64,000 nt of DNA from Peribacillus sp. FSL H8-0477 (lineage in GTDB: Bacteria > Bacillota > Bacilli > Bacillales > DSM-1321), in the NCBI RefSeq assembly GCF_038002765.1, contig NZ_JBBODE010000001.1, positions 1,116,001-1,180,000 on the forward strand, read 5' to 3'. This document shows, one piece after another, positions 39,219 through 48,243 of the stretch (the stretch's first letter is position 1; the number at the start of each line of letters is the position of its first letter). The position numbers and the translations under genes are program-made. Below the pieces are notes generated by a model, which was given only the letters and a program-made list of their open reading frames with translations, was not told the DNA's origin and searched no databases.

Positions 39219-40406
39219 TTAGTCTCCTTGAATGATTGGTAGCCCAGTCGCAATATTTTCTATAACCTGAAAGTGAATCGATAAGATAATTTTACCATTG
39301 TCGAATCGCTCATGCAAAATTTTCTCTCCAACGATATTCGCATCTTCGTCCAGTATTTTCTCCAAATCACTTTTAGCCATCATCTTTGCTTGAACAACCG
39401 CCTGTTCTTTTGTGTACTCACGAACGATGACTTCCTTACTTCTTTTTGTTTTTGTTTTGAAACCGATTGGCAGCTCCCATTGTAAAAAATGAAAAGGACG
39501 GCTGACTGTTTCTTCTTCAAATTGCTTATAAGTTGGATGACTAAATCCCCAAACCGGAAGGGAATAACCTCCCCCTGTTAGGTAATAGTTACTATATTCG
39601 TCCCCGTTATACACAGAAAATCGTGTTTTCAGCGGCATTTTAACCGTAGCCTTATACCATGTTTCGCCCATAATTTTCCCTGTAGCAGAAACCACTTCAG
39701 GCTTCTCTTCTCTACCAATAATGCCGGAGACGAGTAACTGGCCTTTCGTGACATAATCATGAACATTAACCTTAGCTTGTCCTTTCTCGACCAGCATATC
39801 GGTAATAATCGCTTTTTTCTTAGCCACCAAATGTTGAGGACCTGTCCGAATAACTTCCTCTGGTTGTTTTTTCTCAACAACTTTTAGGTGATAGATTGTC
39901 CCTTTTAAATCCACCCCTACATACGTCAGTCTTCCAATGGATTCAGTCAGTTTCCGCTGAATCGTCTCTGGACTGTCCAGAAAGAATTGAATCTTCCCGA
40001 CTTTGACACCTATCGAATCCAATTCTTTTCGAATTTCATGTTCTGTAGCCGGATCCGCTTCATAAATTTTGATTCCCCACACCATATTGGACAAAATGAA
40101 TATACACAATAAGAAAGCGAGTAACCCGACAATAAAGCCGCTGTTTTTCTGCACTCGTTTAAGGAAAAAAGGGCCGCCGCTTCCAGATATAAAAGATACC
40201 TTGCACTCGCTGTTACGAACCGCCTGCCTAAGCTTAAAAACCTCAGAATAGTCGATTGTAAAGATAATGGATTCCGCATCCTTACGCTTTACATCCCAAA
40301 TGTGAACGTTAGCCTTGATCAATTTATTTAATAAACGTTCTGTTCCCTTACCATTTGCCTTGACCTTTACCACGCCTGTCAGTAAGTTTGTCCATGGATT
40401 CTTCAA
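39219..40406 (-). CDS. yqfD: Sporulation protein YqfD
   Basis: 395-residue membrane protein needed for sporulation in B. subtilis (SigE regulon, from memory). A single membrane segment near 90-111 (GLLAFLLCIFILSNMVWG) separates a short cytoplasmic domain from a long external part, within which two repeats of a POTRA-like fold can be guessed (STGK, RTGPQH region). TTG start at 40406 behind GGGGAGG. It is preceded by yqfC with an 18-bp gap. Confidence 0.88.
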   Translation of the reverse strand: MKNPWTNLLTGVVKVKANGKGTERLLNKLIKANVHIWDVKRKDAESIIFTIDYSEVFKLRQAVRNSECKVSFISGSGGPFFLKRVQKNSGFIVGLLAFLLCIFILSNMVWGIKIYEADPATEHEIRKELDSIGVKVGKIQFFLDSPETIQRKLTESIGRLTYVGVDLKGTIYHLKVVEKKQPEEVIRTGPQHLVAKKKAIITDMLVEKGQAKVNVHDYVTKGQLLVSGIIGREEKPEVVSATGKIMGETWYKATVKMPLKTRFSVYNGDEYSNYYLTGGGYSLPVWGFSHPTYKQFEEETVSRPFHFLQWELPIGFKTKTKRSKEVIVREYTKEQAVVQAKMMAKSDLEKILDEDANIVGEKILHERFDNGKIILSIHFQVIENIATGLPIIQGD

Positions 40407-40424
40407 GGGTATACCTCCCCAAGA

Positions 40425-40709
40425 TTACTCGTTTATAAATAACACCTTATCGATCTTACCTTCAATTAAAATTTCCTCAGGTAAAATCGTCTTGATGACG
40501 AGAGCACTTCCACTGATTAAAAGCTGACCATGTTTAAGCATCAGTCTCACCTCAGTTTCCGAAAAAGCAAGCAGCCCTCGGTGATTTTCGATGTAAATAT
40601 GTAACTGACCGATCATCGTAATTCGCGGCAGGTCCATTATGACATCTTGAGGAAGGTCCATTGTGCGTACGACTAGTTGCTTAAAGCGTTGCCTCCAAGT
40701 TCGCGTCAT
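40425..40709 (-). CDS. yqfC: Sporulation protein YqfC
   Basis: 94-residue YabP/YqfC-family protein. Conserved are LPQDVIMDLPRITMIG and HRGLLAFSETEVRL near 16-57. The family is required for spore coat assembly; YabP and YqfC are paralogues. ATG 40709 is reached through AAAGGGGG, which lies ten bases upstream but inside a terminator hairpin (see 40710-40757). Cotranscribed with yqfD. Confidence 0.9.
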   Translation of the reverse strand: MTRTWRQRFKQLVVRTMDLPQDVIMDLPRITMIGQLHIYIENHRGLLAFSETEVRLMLKHGQLLISGSALVIKTILPEEILIEGKIDKVLFINE

Positions 40710-40757
40710 AAAAAAGAACCCCCTTTCATCTCAATGTATGAGATAAAAGAGGGTTCT
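40710..40757 (-). terminator. Terminator hairpin fused to the yqfC start; SigE-like -10 in its loop
   Basis: On the minus strand an 18-bp stem, AGAACCCTCTTTTATCTC paired with GAGATGAAAGGGGGTTCT (two G-U pairs), has a 7-base loop and a T-tail that runs into the yqfC ATG at 40709. The 3' arm holds the yqfC ribosome-binding site. CATACATT (40733-40740), in and beside the loop, matches the SigE -10 consensus, though the -35 is weak. Confidence 0.8.
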
Positions 40758-40777
40758 AGCACAGTTATTTTTCAGAT

Positions 40778-41263
40778 TTAACGCCTAACACCAGAACGGT
40801 TCATATTCTTTCTAGCACGCGGCGGCCCAAGTACTTCGGACATGATGATTCCATCAACTAATCGCTGCTGATCGAATTGTAAATTCGTGTTATAGATCGG
40901 ACTGCTGTTATCTTCAATAGAAACCACAGGTTTAGCCGCTTTTATTCGTTCAAGCTGCTGCTTCTTCTGATACAGCTTCGCCCGCTCTAAGTCAGCTTTT
41001 TGCTCTTGGTTCCGAGAAAACTCTTCCTCCATCAGCGTCGAAGCTTCATCCACCTGAGGCTTAGAAGCTTCCGTTATTTCTTGCATCGCCTGACGATATA
41101 CCTCTCGTACAGTTGGCCGCTGCTGTGGTCTAGCCGGCCGGTTGGGACCTTGTTCCTGTTCCTGTTCCGGTTTCTTTTTCTTCCCCGAAAGCGAGGAAAT
41201 AATCCCAATCACAATAATAAGCAGCCAAGGGTTTCTGACGAAAAAGTCAATGAGGACCTCCAT
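40778..41263 (-). CDS. Membrane-anchored protein of unknown function
   Basis: 161 residues: a membrane segment at 8-26, a Gln/Glu/Pro/Arg-rich stretch (KKKKPEQEQEQGPNR), then a charged helical region of about 100 residues and a basic C-terminus. I recognise no domain. The position, after floA and before yqfC, is that of yqfB in B. subtilis, but I cannot confirm homology. ATG 41263 follows GGAAGG. It is the last gene of the nfeD-floA unit and is ended by the hairpin before yqfC. Confidence 0.65.
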   Translation of the reverse strand: MEVLIDFFVRNPWLLIIVIGIISSLSGKKKKPEQEQEQGPNRPARPQQRPTVREVYRQAMQEITEASKPQVDEASTLMEEEFSRNQEQKADLERAKLYQKKQQLERIKAAKPVVSIEDNSSPIYNTNLQFDQQRLVDGIIMSEVLGPPRARKNMNRSGVRR

Positions 41264-41290
41264 TCAAACACCTTCCTTCCTCATTACTGT

Positions 41291-42274
41291 TTACTTATCT
41301 TTGTCTTTTTTATTTCCTTTTCCAATGGAATCACGCATATCTGTGTCAGCAGAGATGTTTTGAATGTTCATATAATCCATGACACCCATGTTTCCAGATT
41401 TAAGCGCTTCAGCCATTGCAAGTGGTACTTCGGCTTCAGCTTCAACAACTTTTGCACGCATCTCTTGAACACGAGCAACCATTTCTTGTTCTTCGGCAAC
41501 AGCCATTGCACGACGTTCTTCTGCTTTCGCCTGCGCAATTTTCTTATCTGCTTCAGCTTGGTCAGTTTGAAGCATCGCACCAATATTTTTACCAATATCA
41601 ACATCCATAATATCAATCGAGAGGATTTCAAATGCAGTACCCGCATCAAGGCCTTTACCTAGTACAGTTTGAGAAATCATATCTGGATTTTCTAAAACGT
41701 CTGTATGTCGTTTAGCAGAACCAATTGTCGAAACAATCCCTTCACCAACACGAGCAATAATTGTATCTTCACCCGCACCACCGACAAGACGTTCGATATT
41801 TGCACGAACCGTAATTCTTGCCTTCGCCTTTACTTCAATCCCGTTAATCGCGACACCAGCGATATATGGCGTTTCAATTACTTTTGGATTAACGCTCATT
41901 TGTACAGCTTCCAGAACATCACGTCCAGCCAAGTCAATGGCAGCGCCTCGTTCAAACGGAAGATCAATATTTGCACGTTCAGCTGCAATCAACGCATTGA
42001 CAACTCGGTCAACATTCCCGCCGGCTAAATAATGACTTTCAAGCTGGTTTGTTGATACGTTCAATCCCGCTTTATGTGATTTAATCAACGGATTGACAAC
42101 TCGACTTGGTATGACTCGACGAAGCCTCATTCCGATTAATGTGAAAATAGATACTTTAACCCCCGCGGCTAATGCCGAAATCCAAAGTGCAACAGGAACA
42201 AAGGTAAATAATACCGCTAATACAATGACAATCGCAACGATTGCCAACAGTAACATAATTGTCGTAGAATCCAA
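41291..42274 (-). CDS. floA: Flotillin-like protein FloA
   Basis: Scaffold of lipid-raft-like membrane domains. 327 residues: a hydrophobic hairpin at 6-48, a SPFH/PHB-type domain, and a long helical region near 235-300 rich in Ala, Glu and Lys ([41 protein letters not shown]) that mediates oligomerisation. The start is a TTG at 42274 after AAGGATG. Directly follows the NfeD-type protease gene, as in B. subtilis (yqeZ-yqfA). Confidence 0.93.
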   Translation of the reverse strand: MDSTTIMLLLAIVAIVIVLAVLFTFVPVALWISALAAGVKVSIFTLIGMRLRRVIPSRVVNPLIKSHKAGLNVSTNQLESHYLAGGNVDRVVNALIAAERANIDLPFERGAAIDLAGRDVLEAVQMSVNPKVIETPYIAGVAINGIEVKAKARITVRANIERLVGGAGEDTIIARVGEGIVSTIGSAKRHTDVLENPDMISQTVLGKGLDAGTAFEILSIDIMDVDIGKNIGAMLQTDQAEADKKIAQAKAEERRAMAVAEEQEMVARVQEMRAKVVEAEAEVPLAMAEALKSGNMGVMDYMNIQNISADTDMRDSIGKGNKKDKDK

Positions 42275-42297
42275 ATGTACTCATCCTTCCTAACTTG

Positions 42298-43617
42298 TTA
42301 TATTGTTTTGGCTTCACGAACCACAATACGCGATCCCTCAACCTTAACTACTTCAATAAAGGTATCTCTTTTAATAAAACTTCCCTCAGAAACAACATCC
42401 AGACGTTCATTGCCGACAATCGCCGTTCCCGCAGGTCTCAAATCTGTCATCGTCTTGCCAGTTAAGCCAAGCAGATCAACTCTAGTTACATTTGATACAT
42501 AACCTTGTTCTTTATTGGTTGAATCAGTTAGGACAATCTTCTTGAAAAAATTCATATTTTTCCCAAACACCTTTACCATTAGAATAGCTGCCAAAACCGC
42601 AATGGTTATCGCAATTAATAATGAAATCCCGATTAAAACAGGGTCATCCGAAGCCATAAATAGACTTCCAATAATCGCCCCAAACCCAAGTAAACCAACA
42701 ATCCCACCCGGTACAAACAGCTCAAGAAGACATAAAATGACACCCAAGACAAACAACACAATGGTTTCATAACCAGCAGCGCCAGCAATTAAATGACCAT
42801 AAAAATATAAAAGCAAAGCAGTAATCCCAACAAACCCCGGGATGCCAAATCCAGGTGAGAATAATTCAACAACAATCCCTATCGCGGCAATAGTTAACAA
42901 GATTGGGATAACCAGCGGATTAGTCAAAAATCTTGCTATTTTTTCAGCCATGCTCTCATCAATATAACGCACATCAGCGTCTTCGAGACCAAGCTTAGTT
43001 AACAGCTCCTCCTGATTTTTTACCGTCCCTTCACTATAGCCCGCCTTTAACGCTTGAGATGCCGTAAACGTCAACAGCTTCCCTTTTTCAGCACCATACT
43101 CCGGAAGATCAATATCTTCGTCAGCCATCGCCTGAGCGTAAAGTGGATTTCTGTTGTTTTGTTCTGCCGCCGTCCTCATTGCCGCAGTCCAATAAGATTG
43201 AGCCTTCTTACCAGCTGTATTCCCAGCTGTGTCAATCACAGCAGCAGCACCCATCGTCGAATTAGGAACCATATATATTTTGTCCGCATTCAGTGAAAGA
43301 TAAGCACCTGCAGACAACGCCTCATTATTAACAAAGGCAATACTTTCGACTTTCGAACTGGTCATTCGCTTTGCAATCTTCGCAGCCGAATCGACCCGTC
43401 CCCCTGGTGTATTTATTTCGAAAATAACCAGTTTTGCCTGATCCTCTTCAGCTTTATCAAGAGCACGGTCAATAAATGAAGATAATCCATCCTCAACCGT
43501 TTCCTCAATCGGAACAACGTACACCAGCTCATTTTTCGCCGACACAAAATTCGGCAGCAAAAATATAACCAGCAGGGCCGAGAGCGTAGTCAAACCAACC
43601 CATAGGCGTGCACTCAA
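42298..43617 (-). CDS. NfeD-family serine protease / membrane protein
   Basis: Partner of FloA. 439 residues: a signal-anchor (residues 8-27), a ClpP-class protease domain with GGRVDSAAKI and NNEALSAGAYLS (Ser of SAGAYLS as likely nucleophile), four membrane segments from about 235 to 350, and a C-terminal OB-fold NfeD domain (GLTGKTMTDLRPAGTAIVGNERLDVVS). It is the counterpart of B. subtilis yqeZ. TTG start at 43617 behind GGGGGG. Confidence 0.88.
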   Translation of the reverse strand: MSARLWVGLTTLSALLVIFLLPNFVSAKNELVYVVPIEETVEDGLSSFIDRALDKAEEDQAKLVIFEINTPGGRVDSAAKIAKRMTSSKVESIAFVNNEALSAGAYLSLNADKIYMVPNSTMGAAAVIDTAGNTAGKKAQSYWTAAMRTAAEQNNRNPLYAQAMADEDIDLPEYGAEKGKLLTFTASQALKAGYSEGTVKNQEELLTKLGLEDADVRYIDESMAEKIARFLTNPLVIPILLTIAAIGIVVELFSPGFGIPGFVGITALLLYFYGHLIAGAAGYETIVLFVLGVILCLLELFVPGGIVGLLGFGAIIGSLFMASDDPVLIGISLLIAITIAVLAAILMVKVFGKNMNFFKKIVLTDSTNKEQGYVSNVTRVDLLGLTGKTMTDLRPAGTAIVGNERLDVVSEGSFIKRDTFIEVVKVEGSRIVVREAKTI

Positions 43618-43701
43618 GGAGATTCCCCCCTTTCACTAAAATAAATTAAGCCCTACCTATTATTACGAACCAGTAACAAAAAAGTTTCATTTTTTAAAAA
43701 T

Positions 43702-43932
43702 AAAATGAAGGCGCCATGTTCAGACTGCGAAGGAAATAGGGAGCGGACCAAAAGGGTCTCTTTCCCTTTTGAGGACGCTCATCTTTTCCACAGCGGGCTA
43801 GGCGGCGTAACTAGAAAATAAAGTGAAGTCGCCTTGTTCAGACTGCGAAGGAAATAGGGAGCGGACCAAAAGGGAGCTCTTCCCTTTTGAGGACGCTCAT
43901 CTTTTCCACAGCGGGCTAGGCGACGGAACTAG
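43702..43932. repeat. Tandem copies of a 113-bp structured element
   Basis: Copy 1 (43702-43814) and copy 2 (43820-43932) are offset by 118 bp and almost identical. Each could fold as one long imperfect hairpin: GTCGCC-CTG-GGAAA-GAGCG-AAAAGGG pairing with CCCTTTT-CGCTC-TTTCC-CAG-GGCGAC. No reading frame is supported. The loops differ (GTCTCTTT versus AGCTCTT). The copies occupy the upstream gap of nfeD, transcribed away from yqeY. Confidence 0.85.
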
Positions 43933-44057
43933 ACTAAAAAAGTGAAGCCTTTATCCTCCGCAAAGACTCAATTTGAGGCTTTATTATGTACTAGTATGCT
44001 TTAAAGTCTATACTTTGAATAATTTTTCTTTGCAAAAGTATACTAGTTCAGGGTAAA

Positions 44058-44091
44058 GCAAAAAACCACAGGCATATGCCTATGGTTTGGT
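44058..44091 (-). terminator. Intrinsic terminator of yqeY
   Basis: AACCATAGGCA / TGCCTGTGGTT hairpin and T6 on the minus strand, after the yqeY stop. Confidence 0.88.
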
Positions 44092-44098
44092 TTTGAGA

Positions 44099-44545
44099 TC
44101 AGGATAGATGTTGTTGTACTAATTTATTAATTAGAGAACCATCTGCTTTGCCTTTTAGCTTCGGCATTAAAGCTCCCATAACTCTCCCCATATCTGCTTT
44201 AGACGAAGCATTAATCTCTTCGATCGTTTCAGAAACGATGTTAGAAACTTCTTCCTCTGAGAGTTGCTTGGGCATATATGCCTCAACGTAACCTATTTCG
44301 ATTCGGACTTTATCCACGAGATCTATACGACCGGCGTTTTCAAACTCTTGGAGGGAGTCTTTGCGTTGTTTTAATTCGCGAGAAAGTATTGTCAATTCTT
44401 CTTCTTCAGTTAGCTCACGGTCTGCTTTTTTAAGTGCTTCATTTTGAAGTGAAGACTTAAGCATCCGTATAACAGATAGTTGATCCTTGGCTTTATCTCT
44501 CATCGCTTGTTTCATATCATTATTTAAACGCTCGAGAAGACTCAT
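44099..44545 (-). CDS. yqeY: GatB/YqeY domain protein
   Basis: 148 residues, a helical protein of the YqeY family that resembles the tRNA-binding C-terminal part of the amidotransferase subunit GatB. Conserved: [29 protein letters not shown] at the start and [17 protein letters not shown] near 121-137. Function unresolved. It follows rpsU by 14 bp and shares its promoter. Confidence 0.9.
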   Translation of the reverse strand: MSLLERLNNDMKQAMRDKAKDQLSVIRMLKSSLQNEALKKADRELTEEEELTILSRELKQRKDSLQEFENAGRIDLVDKVRIEIGYVEAYMPKQLSEEEVSNIVSETIEEINASSKADMGRVMGALMPKLKGKADGSLINKLVQQHLS

Positions 44546-44559
44546 ATTTCCACCCTCTC

Positions 44560-44733
44560 TTAGAATTTACGTTTTCTAGCAGCTTCAGACTTCTTCTTAC
44601 GTTTAACACTTGGTTTTTCATAGAACTCACGCTTCCTAGCTTCCTGAAGCGATCCTGCTTTAGATACAGTCTTTTTGAAACGACGAAGAGCATCTTCAAG
44701 TGATTCGTTTTTACGAACGACGGTTTTAGACAT
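44560..44733 (-). CDS. rpsU: Ribosomal protein bS21
   Basis: 57-residue basic protein of the small ribosomal subunit that helps initiate translation. [20 protein letters not shown] is the family signature; the C-terminus is a run of Lys and Arg. The ATG at 44733 follows GGAGGG; an in-frame start upstream would lie before that site. First gene of an rpsU-yqeY unit. Confidence 0.97.
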   Translation of the reverse strand: MSKTVVRKNESLEDALRRFKKTVSKAGSLQEARKREFYEKPSVKRKKKSEAARKRKF

Positions 44734-44802
44734 CTCTTTCCCTCCCTCCGAAAACAACACACTAACTCATAGTTGGCAACATGTTATAACATGTACTAAA
44801 CC

Positions 44803-44831
44803 ATTATAATATATGCATAACAACTGGTCAA
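44803..44831 (-). promoter_or_regulatory. SigA promoter of rpsU-yqeY
   Basis: TTGACC (44826-44831), 17-bp spacer, perfect TATAAT (44803-44808), on the minus strand. Confidence 0.85.
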
Positions 44832-44970
44832 CTCAATAATAAGACAATTTTTTGAGATATAGTTGGATAATGCTATATATATACCCTTTTTCTATAAAAA
44901 TAATCATTCCTCCGGCAAAAAAAAGCATTTTTACCATGCCCGTCCATAGAATATAGGAGGGGTGAAGGCC

Positions 44971-45903
44971 GTGCAGGTTTTATTATTATTTTTTTTATAT
45001 ATTATTATGTTTTTAACTGGGATGTTTGTCCTCCGCATTGGATTATTTAATGCTGCAGGTGAGCGGTTAAAATCTTTTCTTGCGCTCGTGACAAATAAAC
45101 CTTGGAAAGGCTTCCTAGCAGGTATTTTTTTTACAGGAATTCTTCAGAGCAGTTCAGCCGTCATGGTGATGGCTGTCGGATTAGTTGCAGCAAGAGCACT
45201 GACTTTTCCGCAAACAATCGGCATTATACTCGGTACCAATATTGGTTCGACCTTTACCACTGAATTCATGGCTTTTCCAATGGATCGCTGGATTGTTCCC
45301 GGCATCATTATCGGAGCCGCGCTTTGGTTAATTCCCCATCACTTACCTAAAAGCATTGGAACGGCGTTCATTGGAATCAGCGCCATTTTCGCAGCAATGG
45401 GCGGCTTTAAAACCCTTGCCGGCCCCATTTCAGCCTTCCCCGCAGCTTCGGAAATAATTGCGCTCATTGAGAATCACTTGGGCTTTGCGCTGCTAATCGG
45501 GATAACGCTCACCGCGATTATTCATTCAAGTTCAGCCACCGTTGGCTTAGCCATGAGCTTTGTTGCCGCGGGAGACTTGAGCGTTGCCTCCGCTATTGTG
45601 ATTATGCTCGGTTCTAATATCGGCACCTGCATTACTGGCTACATGGCGAGTATCGGTTCAGGAAGAGAAGCCACTCTAACTGCTTATTCACATATATGGC
45701 TGAACTTATTTGGCGTCCTGTCTTTTCTCCCGTTTATCGGTCTCCTTGAAAATACCACTGCCTACTTCACTTCGGAAAAAGCACTACAGCTTGCACACGC
45801 AAGCCTGCTCTTTAATCTCATAACATCACTTGCTGTCCTTCCGTTTGCAAAACAATATGCTCGTTTAATTTTGCGAATACATGGAGGCAGAAGTTCCCTC
45901 TAA
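44971..45903 (+). CDS. yqeW: Na/Pi cotransporter family protein (YqeW)
   Basis: Second Na+/phosphate transporter homologue of the window, 310 residues without a PhoU-like tail. The duplicated family signature is present: GILQSSSAVMVM near 56 and AIIHSSSATVGLA near 191, each followed by a LGxNIG loop (GTNIGSTFT, GSNIGTCIT). About eight membrane segments. GTG at 44971 is chosen because AGGAGGGG lies eight bases upstream; the GTG at 44962 overlaps that site. The gene is divergent from rpsU. Whether it transports phosphate or another anion is unknown. Confidence 0.87.
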   Translation: MQVLLLFFLYIIMFLTGMFVLRIGLFNAAGERLKSFLALVTNKPWKGFLAGIFFTGILQSSSAVMVMAVGLVAARALTFPQTIGIILGTNIGSTFTTEFMAFPMDRWIVPGIIIGAALWLIPHHLPKSIGTAFIGISAIFAAMGGFKTLAGPISAFPAASEIIALIENHLGFALLIGITLTAIIHSSSATVGLAMSFVAAGDLSVASAIVIMLGSNIGTCITGYMASIGSGREATLTAYSHIWLNLFGVLSFLPFIGLLENTTAYFTSEKALQLAHASLLFNLITSLAVLPFAKQYARLILRIHGGRSSL

Positions 45904-45977
45904 AATAACAAACGATCCTAGTTAACACATACCCTTTACTGTATTCTGTTTAGTAATATTGGTGAATGTTTTCAATT

Positions 45978-46018
45978 AAAAAAAGCGCAGCTCTCTAAAA
46001 TAGAGGGCTGCGCTTTTT
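45978..46018 (-). terminator. Intrinsic terminator of deoC
   Basis: AAAGCGCAGC / GCTGCGCTTT with an inner CTCTA / TAGAG pairing and a T7 tail, on the minus strand. Confidence 0.88.
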
Positions 46019-46027
46019 ACGGTATTC

Positions 46028-46699
46028 TTAGTAATCAGAATCAGCTGTAAGTCCTTTGATGATAGAAACACCAGCACTAGCGCCGATACGTGTTGCACCT
46101 GCTTCAATAACTTTGTTAGCATCTTCTGTATTACGGACACCACCTGAAGCTTTAACTCCAAGATCAGGTCCTACAGTTTTGCGCATTAACGCGATATCTT
46201 CAGGAGTTGCGCCGCCTGTAGAGAATCCAGTAGACGTTTTCACGAAGTCAGCTCCTGCTTTAACAGCAAGTTCACAAGCGCGAATTTTTTCTTCCTCAGT
46301 TAATAACGAAGTTTCAATGATAACTTTCGTTAAGGCTTTACCTGTAGCAGCAGCTACAACCGCACGAATATCACGTTCAACTAGCTCGTAATCCTTGTCC
46401 TTAAGCGCGCCGATATTAATAACCATATCAACTTCATGTGCACCATTTTCAATTGCATTTTTCACTTCAAATGCTTTTGTTTCTGGTGTGTTAGCTCCTA
46501 GAGGGAATCCGATAACTGTACAAACCTTTACATCAGACCCTTGAAGTTGTTCGCTTGAATATTTTACCCAAGTTGGATTTACACAAACCGATGCAAAATG
46601 ATGTTCCTTTGCTTCGGTACAAATTACCGTAACTTGATCCTTAGTTGCATCTGCTTTTAATAAAGTATGGTCAATGAGACCGGCTACATTTTGTGCCAT
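46028..46699 (-). CDS. deoC: Deoxyribose-phosphate aldolase
   Basis: Splits 2-deoxyribose-5-phosphate to acetaldehyde and glyceraldehyde-3-phosphate in nucleoside catabolism. 223 residues, TIM barrel. The Schiff-base lysine is Lys154 in DFVKTSTGF; Asp91 in VDMVINIG and Lys in GVKASGGVR complete the active site. No pupG, drm or deoR lies near it, so it is an isolated gene, ended by its own terminator. Confidence 0.96.
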   Translation of the reverse strand: MAQNVAGLIDHTLLKADATKDQVTVICTEAKEHHFASVCVNPTWVKYSSEQLQGSDVKVCTVIGFPLGANTPETKAFEVKNAIENGAHEVDMVINIGALKDKDYELVERDIRAVVAAATGKALTKVIIETSLLTEEEKIRACELAVKAGADFVKTSTGFSTGGATPEDIALMRKTVGPDLGVKASGGVRNTEDANKVIEAGATRIGASAGVSIIKGLTADSDY

Positions 46700-46884
46700 T
46701 TAAACATTCCTCCCAAAAATAAGTGGGTTGTACGTACCTCTTCATAATAGCATACTGTCTACTAAAAAACGAATTTCTAATTGGGTAATTTTTGTGAATC
46801 ATGATTAAATTAACCTAAAATCCAACAAAACATGCTGAATAAGTGAAGTCTCAGCTTAGTAACCACCAAAAAATGGAGCTCCGG

Positions 46885-47010
46885 GCTTCCATTCTTCCGC
46901 AACTCCGATTTATTCTTCCCCAACTTGGGATAATTCTTCCCTCATATAGATTCTTCCCCAGCCGCTTTTGGGCTTTTTAAAATAAGGTATCTAGCTCTTT
47001 TGTTACACAT
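46885..47010 (+). repeat. Diverged 21-bp-phased array (ATTCTTCCC form) with GTATCT block
   Basis: ATTCTTCCS motifs have their C at 46894, 46915 and 46936 (21 bp apart), with a fourth at 46953 (17 bp). They are followed by GGGCTTTTTAAAATAAGGTA (46971-46990), which parallels the GGGCTTGTGAAAATAGAGTA block of the main cluster. A second shared stretch, ACATGCTGAATAAGTGAAG, precedes the array at 46829-46848. The gap 46700-47077 holds no gene. Confidence 0.72.
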
Positions 47011-47077
47011 TCTGAATAAAACATGATGAATGATAAAGTGGTTTGGTGTAGGTGATTTTTACTATTAACTCATTATC

Positions 47078-47782
47078 TTAGCGCTTGCTCTCTCTTAATT
47101 TTTCTAATTTCTCGGCATTAAAGCCTTTCACGATTAACCAGGTTGCCAAACTCAACTCATAGATTCCGAGTGGCAGAGCGATAAGTCCTTTTAGAGTAGA
47201 GAATGAGCCAATGATATCAAACATATTAAGTAAGCCTGCAAGGAATACCGTAACAGCCGTCAGCATTCCAAATATCGCTAGCCACTTGGGTACGATTTCC
47301 GTTTTATATAATAAATAACTGTAGAGGAGTGTATTCAAGCCGAGCATCAAATTCGGTCCCAACACAGAAGTCCAAGAATGAAAGGATTGAAGTACGCTTC
47401 CTATGTGGTGATATATTTCTTCAATAGCCATATTTCCAACTTCATGATTAGAACTAAGGCTCAGCAAACCTAATATACTCACTAAGCCAATCGCGATGAA
47501 AACAGCTTCCATAAACCGAAAACAAAGATAGGCTAATGCTGAATGTTCATTCCATAGTCGTACATATGGAAATAACATAACTGCTGTTCCAACCGCAGCC
47601 ACAATGAGCAAGATGTCATTCATTACACCAACTAAAATGGCAGTTTCCGAACTCTTCACCGTTGCCATATACCAATCTTCTGATAGTAACGGCTGATATA
47701 ATACCACAGCAATAACAGCACTGATGGCAGCAACTATATAAAATAGACCGATCAATATTCCATTCATCCTATCCTTTTTCAT
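47078..47782 (-). CDS. DUF4386 family membrane protein
   Basis: 234 residues with six or seven hydrophobic segments; the N-terminal NGILIGLFYIVAAISAVIAVVLYQPLL and the following layout match DUF4386 as I know it. No catalytic or transport motif is visible. RBS AGGGGGTG before ATG 47782. The gene interrupts the conserved deoC-mtaB neighbourhood and is flanked on both sides by diverged 21-bp arrays, suggesting a recently inserted or mobilised segment. Function unknown. Confidence 0.72.
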   Translation of the reverse strand: MKKDRMNGILIGLFYIVAAISAVIAVVLYQPLLSEDWYMATVKSSETAILVGVMNDILLIVAAVGTAVMLFPYVRLWNEHSALAYLCFRFMEAVFIAIGLVSILGLLSLSSNHEVGNMAIEEIYHHIGSVLQSFHSWTSVLGPNLMLGLNTLLYSYLLYKTEIVPKWLAIFGMLTAVTVFLAGLLNMFDIIGSFSTLKGLIALPLGIYELSLATWLIVKGFNAEKLEKLRESKR

Positions 47783-47979
47783 TCAATGCACCCCCTTGAA
47801 CTAATTAATCTGGCAATTCGGTTTACCCCATTTCTTCCTTTATTGGTTTCAAATAAGCATATGATGAAACGAATTCCTTCATTCTGATATGTTTGTTCGT
47901 TTCAAACACGAGCTTTTTACGACGATGTGCTCCAACAGAGAGTGATATCTCGGCTCTGCAACTACCAAGCTAGAAGCTC

Positions 47980-48155
47980 TATTTCTTTCGAAACTTGGGT
48001 TTATTCTTCTGAACTTAAGATGATTCTGCTTTAACTCTGGATTATTCTTGAGCTTTTTGGCTTTTTAAAAAAGGGTATCTAGCTCTTTCGCTTTTCGATT
48101 TCAGTGCTTTTAGTGACTCATTCAAAACATGCTGAATGAGCGAAGTCTCGGCTCC
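47980..48155 (+). repeat. Diverged 21-bp-phased array with GTATCT and AGTGACTCATTC blocks
   Basis: ATTC-type motifs have their C at 47985, 48006, 48026 and 48047 (21, 20, 21 bp). Then come GGCTTTTTAAAAAAGGGTAT (48059-48078), TTTTAGTGACTCATTC (48108-48123) and ACATGCTGAATGAGCGAAG. The order matches the units at 10.5-13.2 kb. The gap 47783-48243 holds no gene. Confidence 0.68.
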
Positions 48156-48205
48156 ACAACGCCCAACAAACCAGGCTACAAACGCCCATTCTTCTCCAAC
48201 CACAC

Positions 48206-48238
48206 AAAAAAAGCTATCGAGGGGTTCTCGATAGCTTT
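48206..48238 (-). terminator. Intrinsic terminator of mtaB
   Basis: AAAGCTATCGAGAA / CTCGATAGCTTT hairpin followed by T7 on the minus strand, just after the mtaB stop. Confidence 0.85.
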
Positions 48239-48243
48239 CCGCT

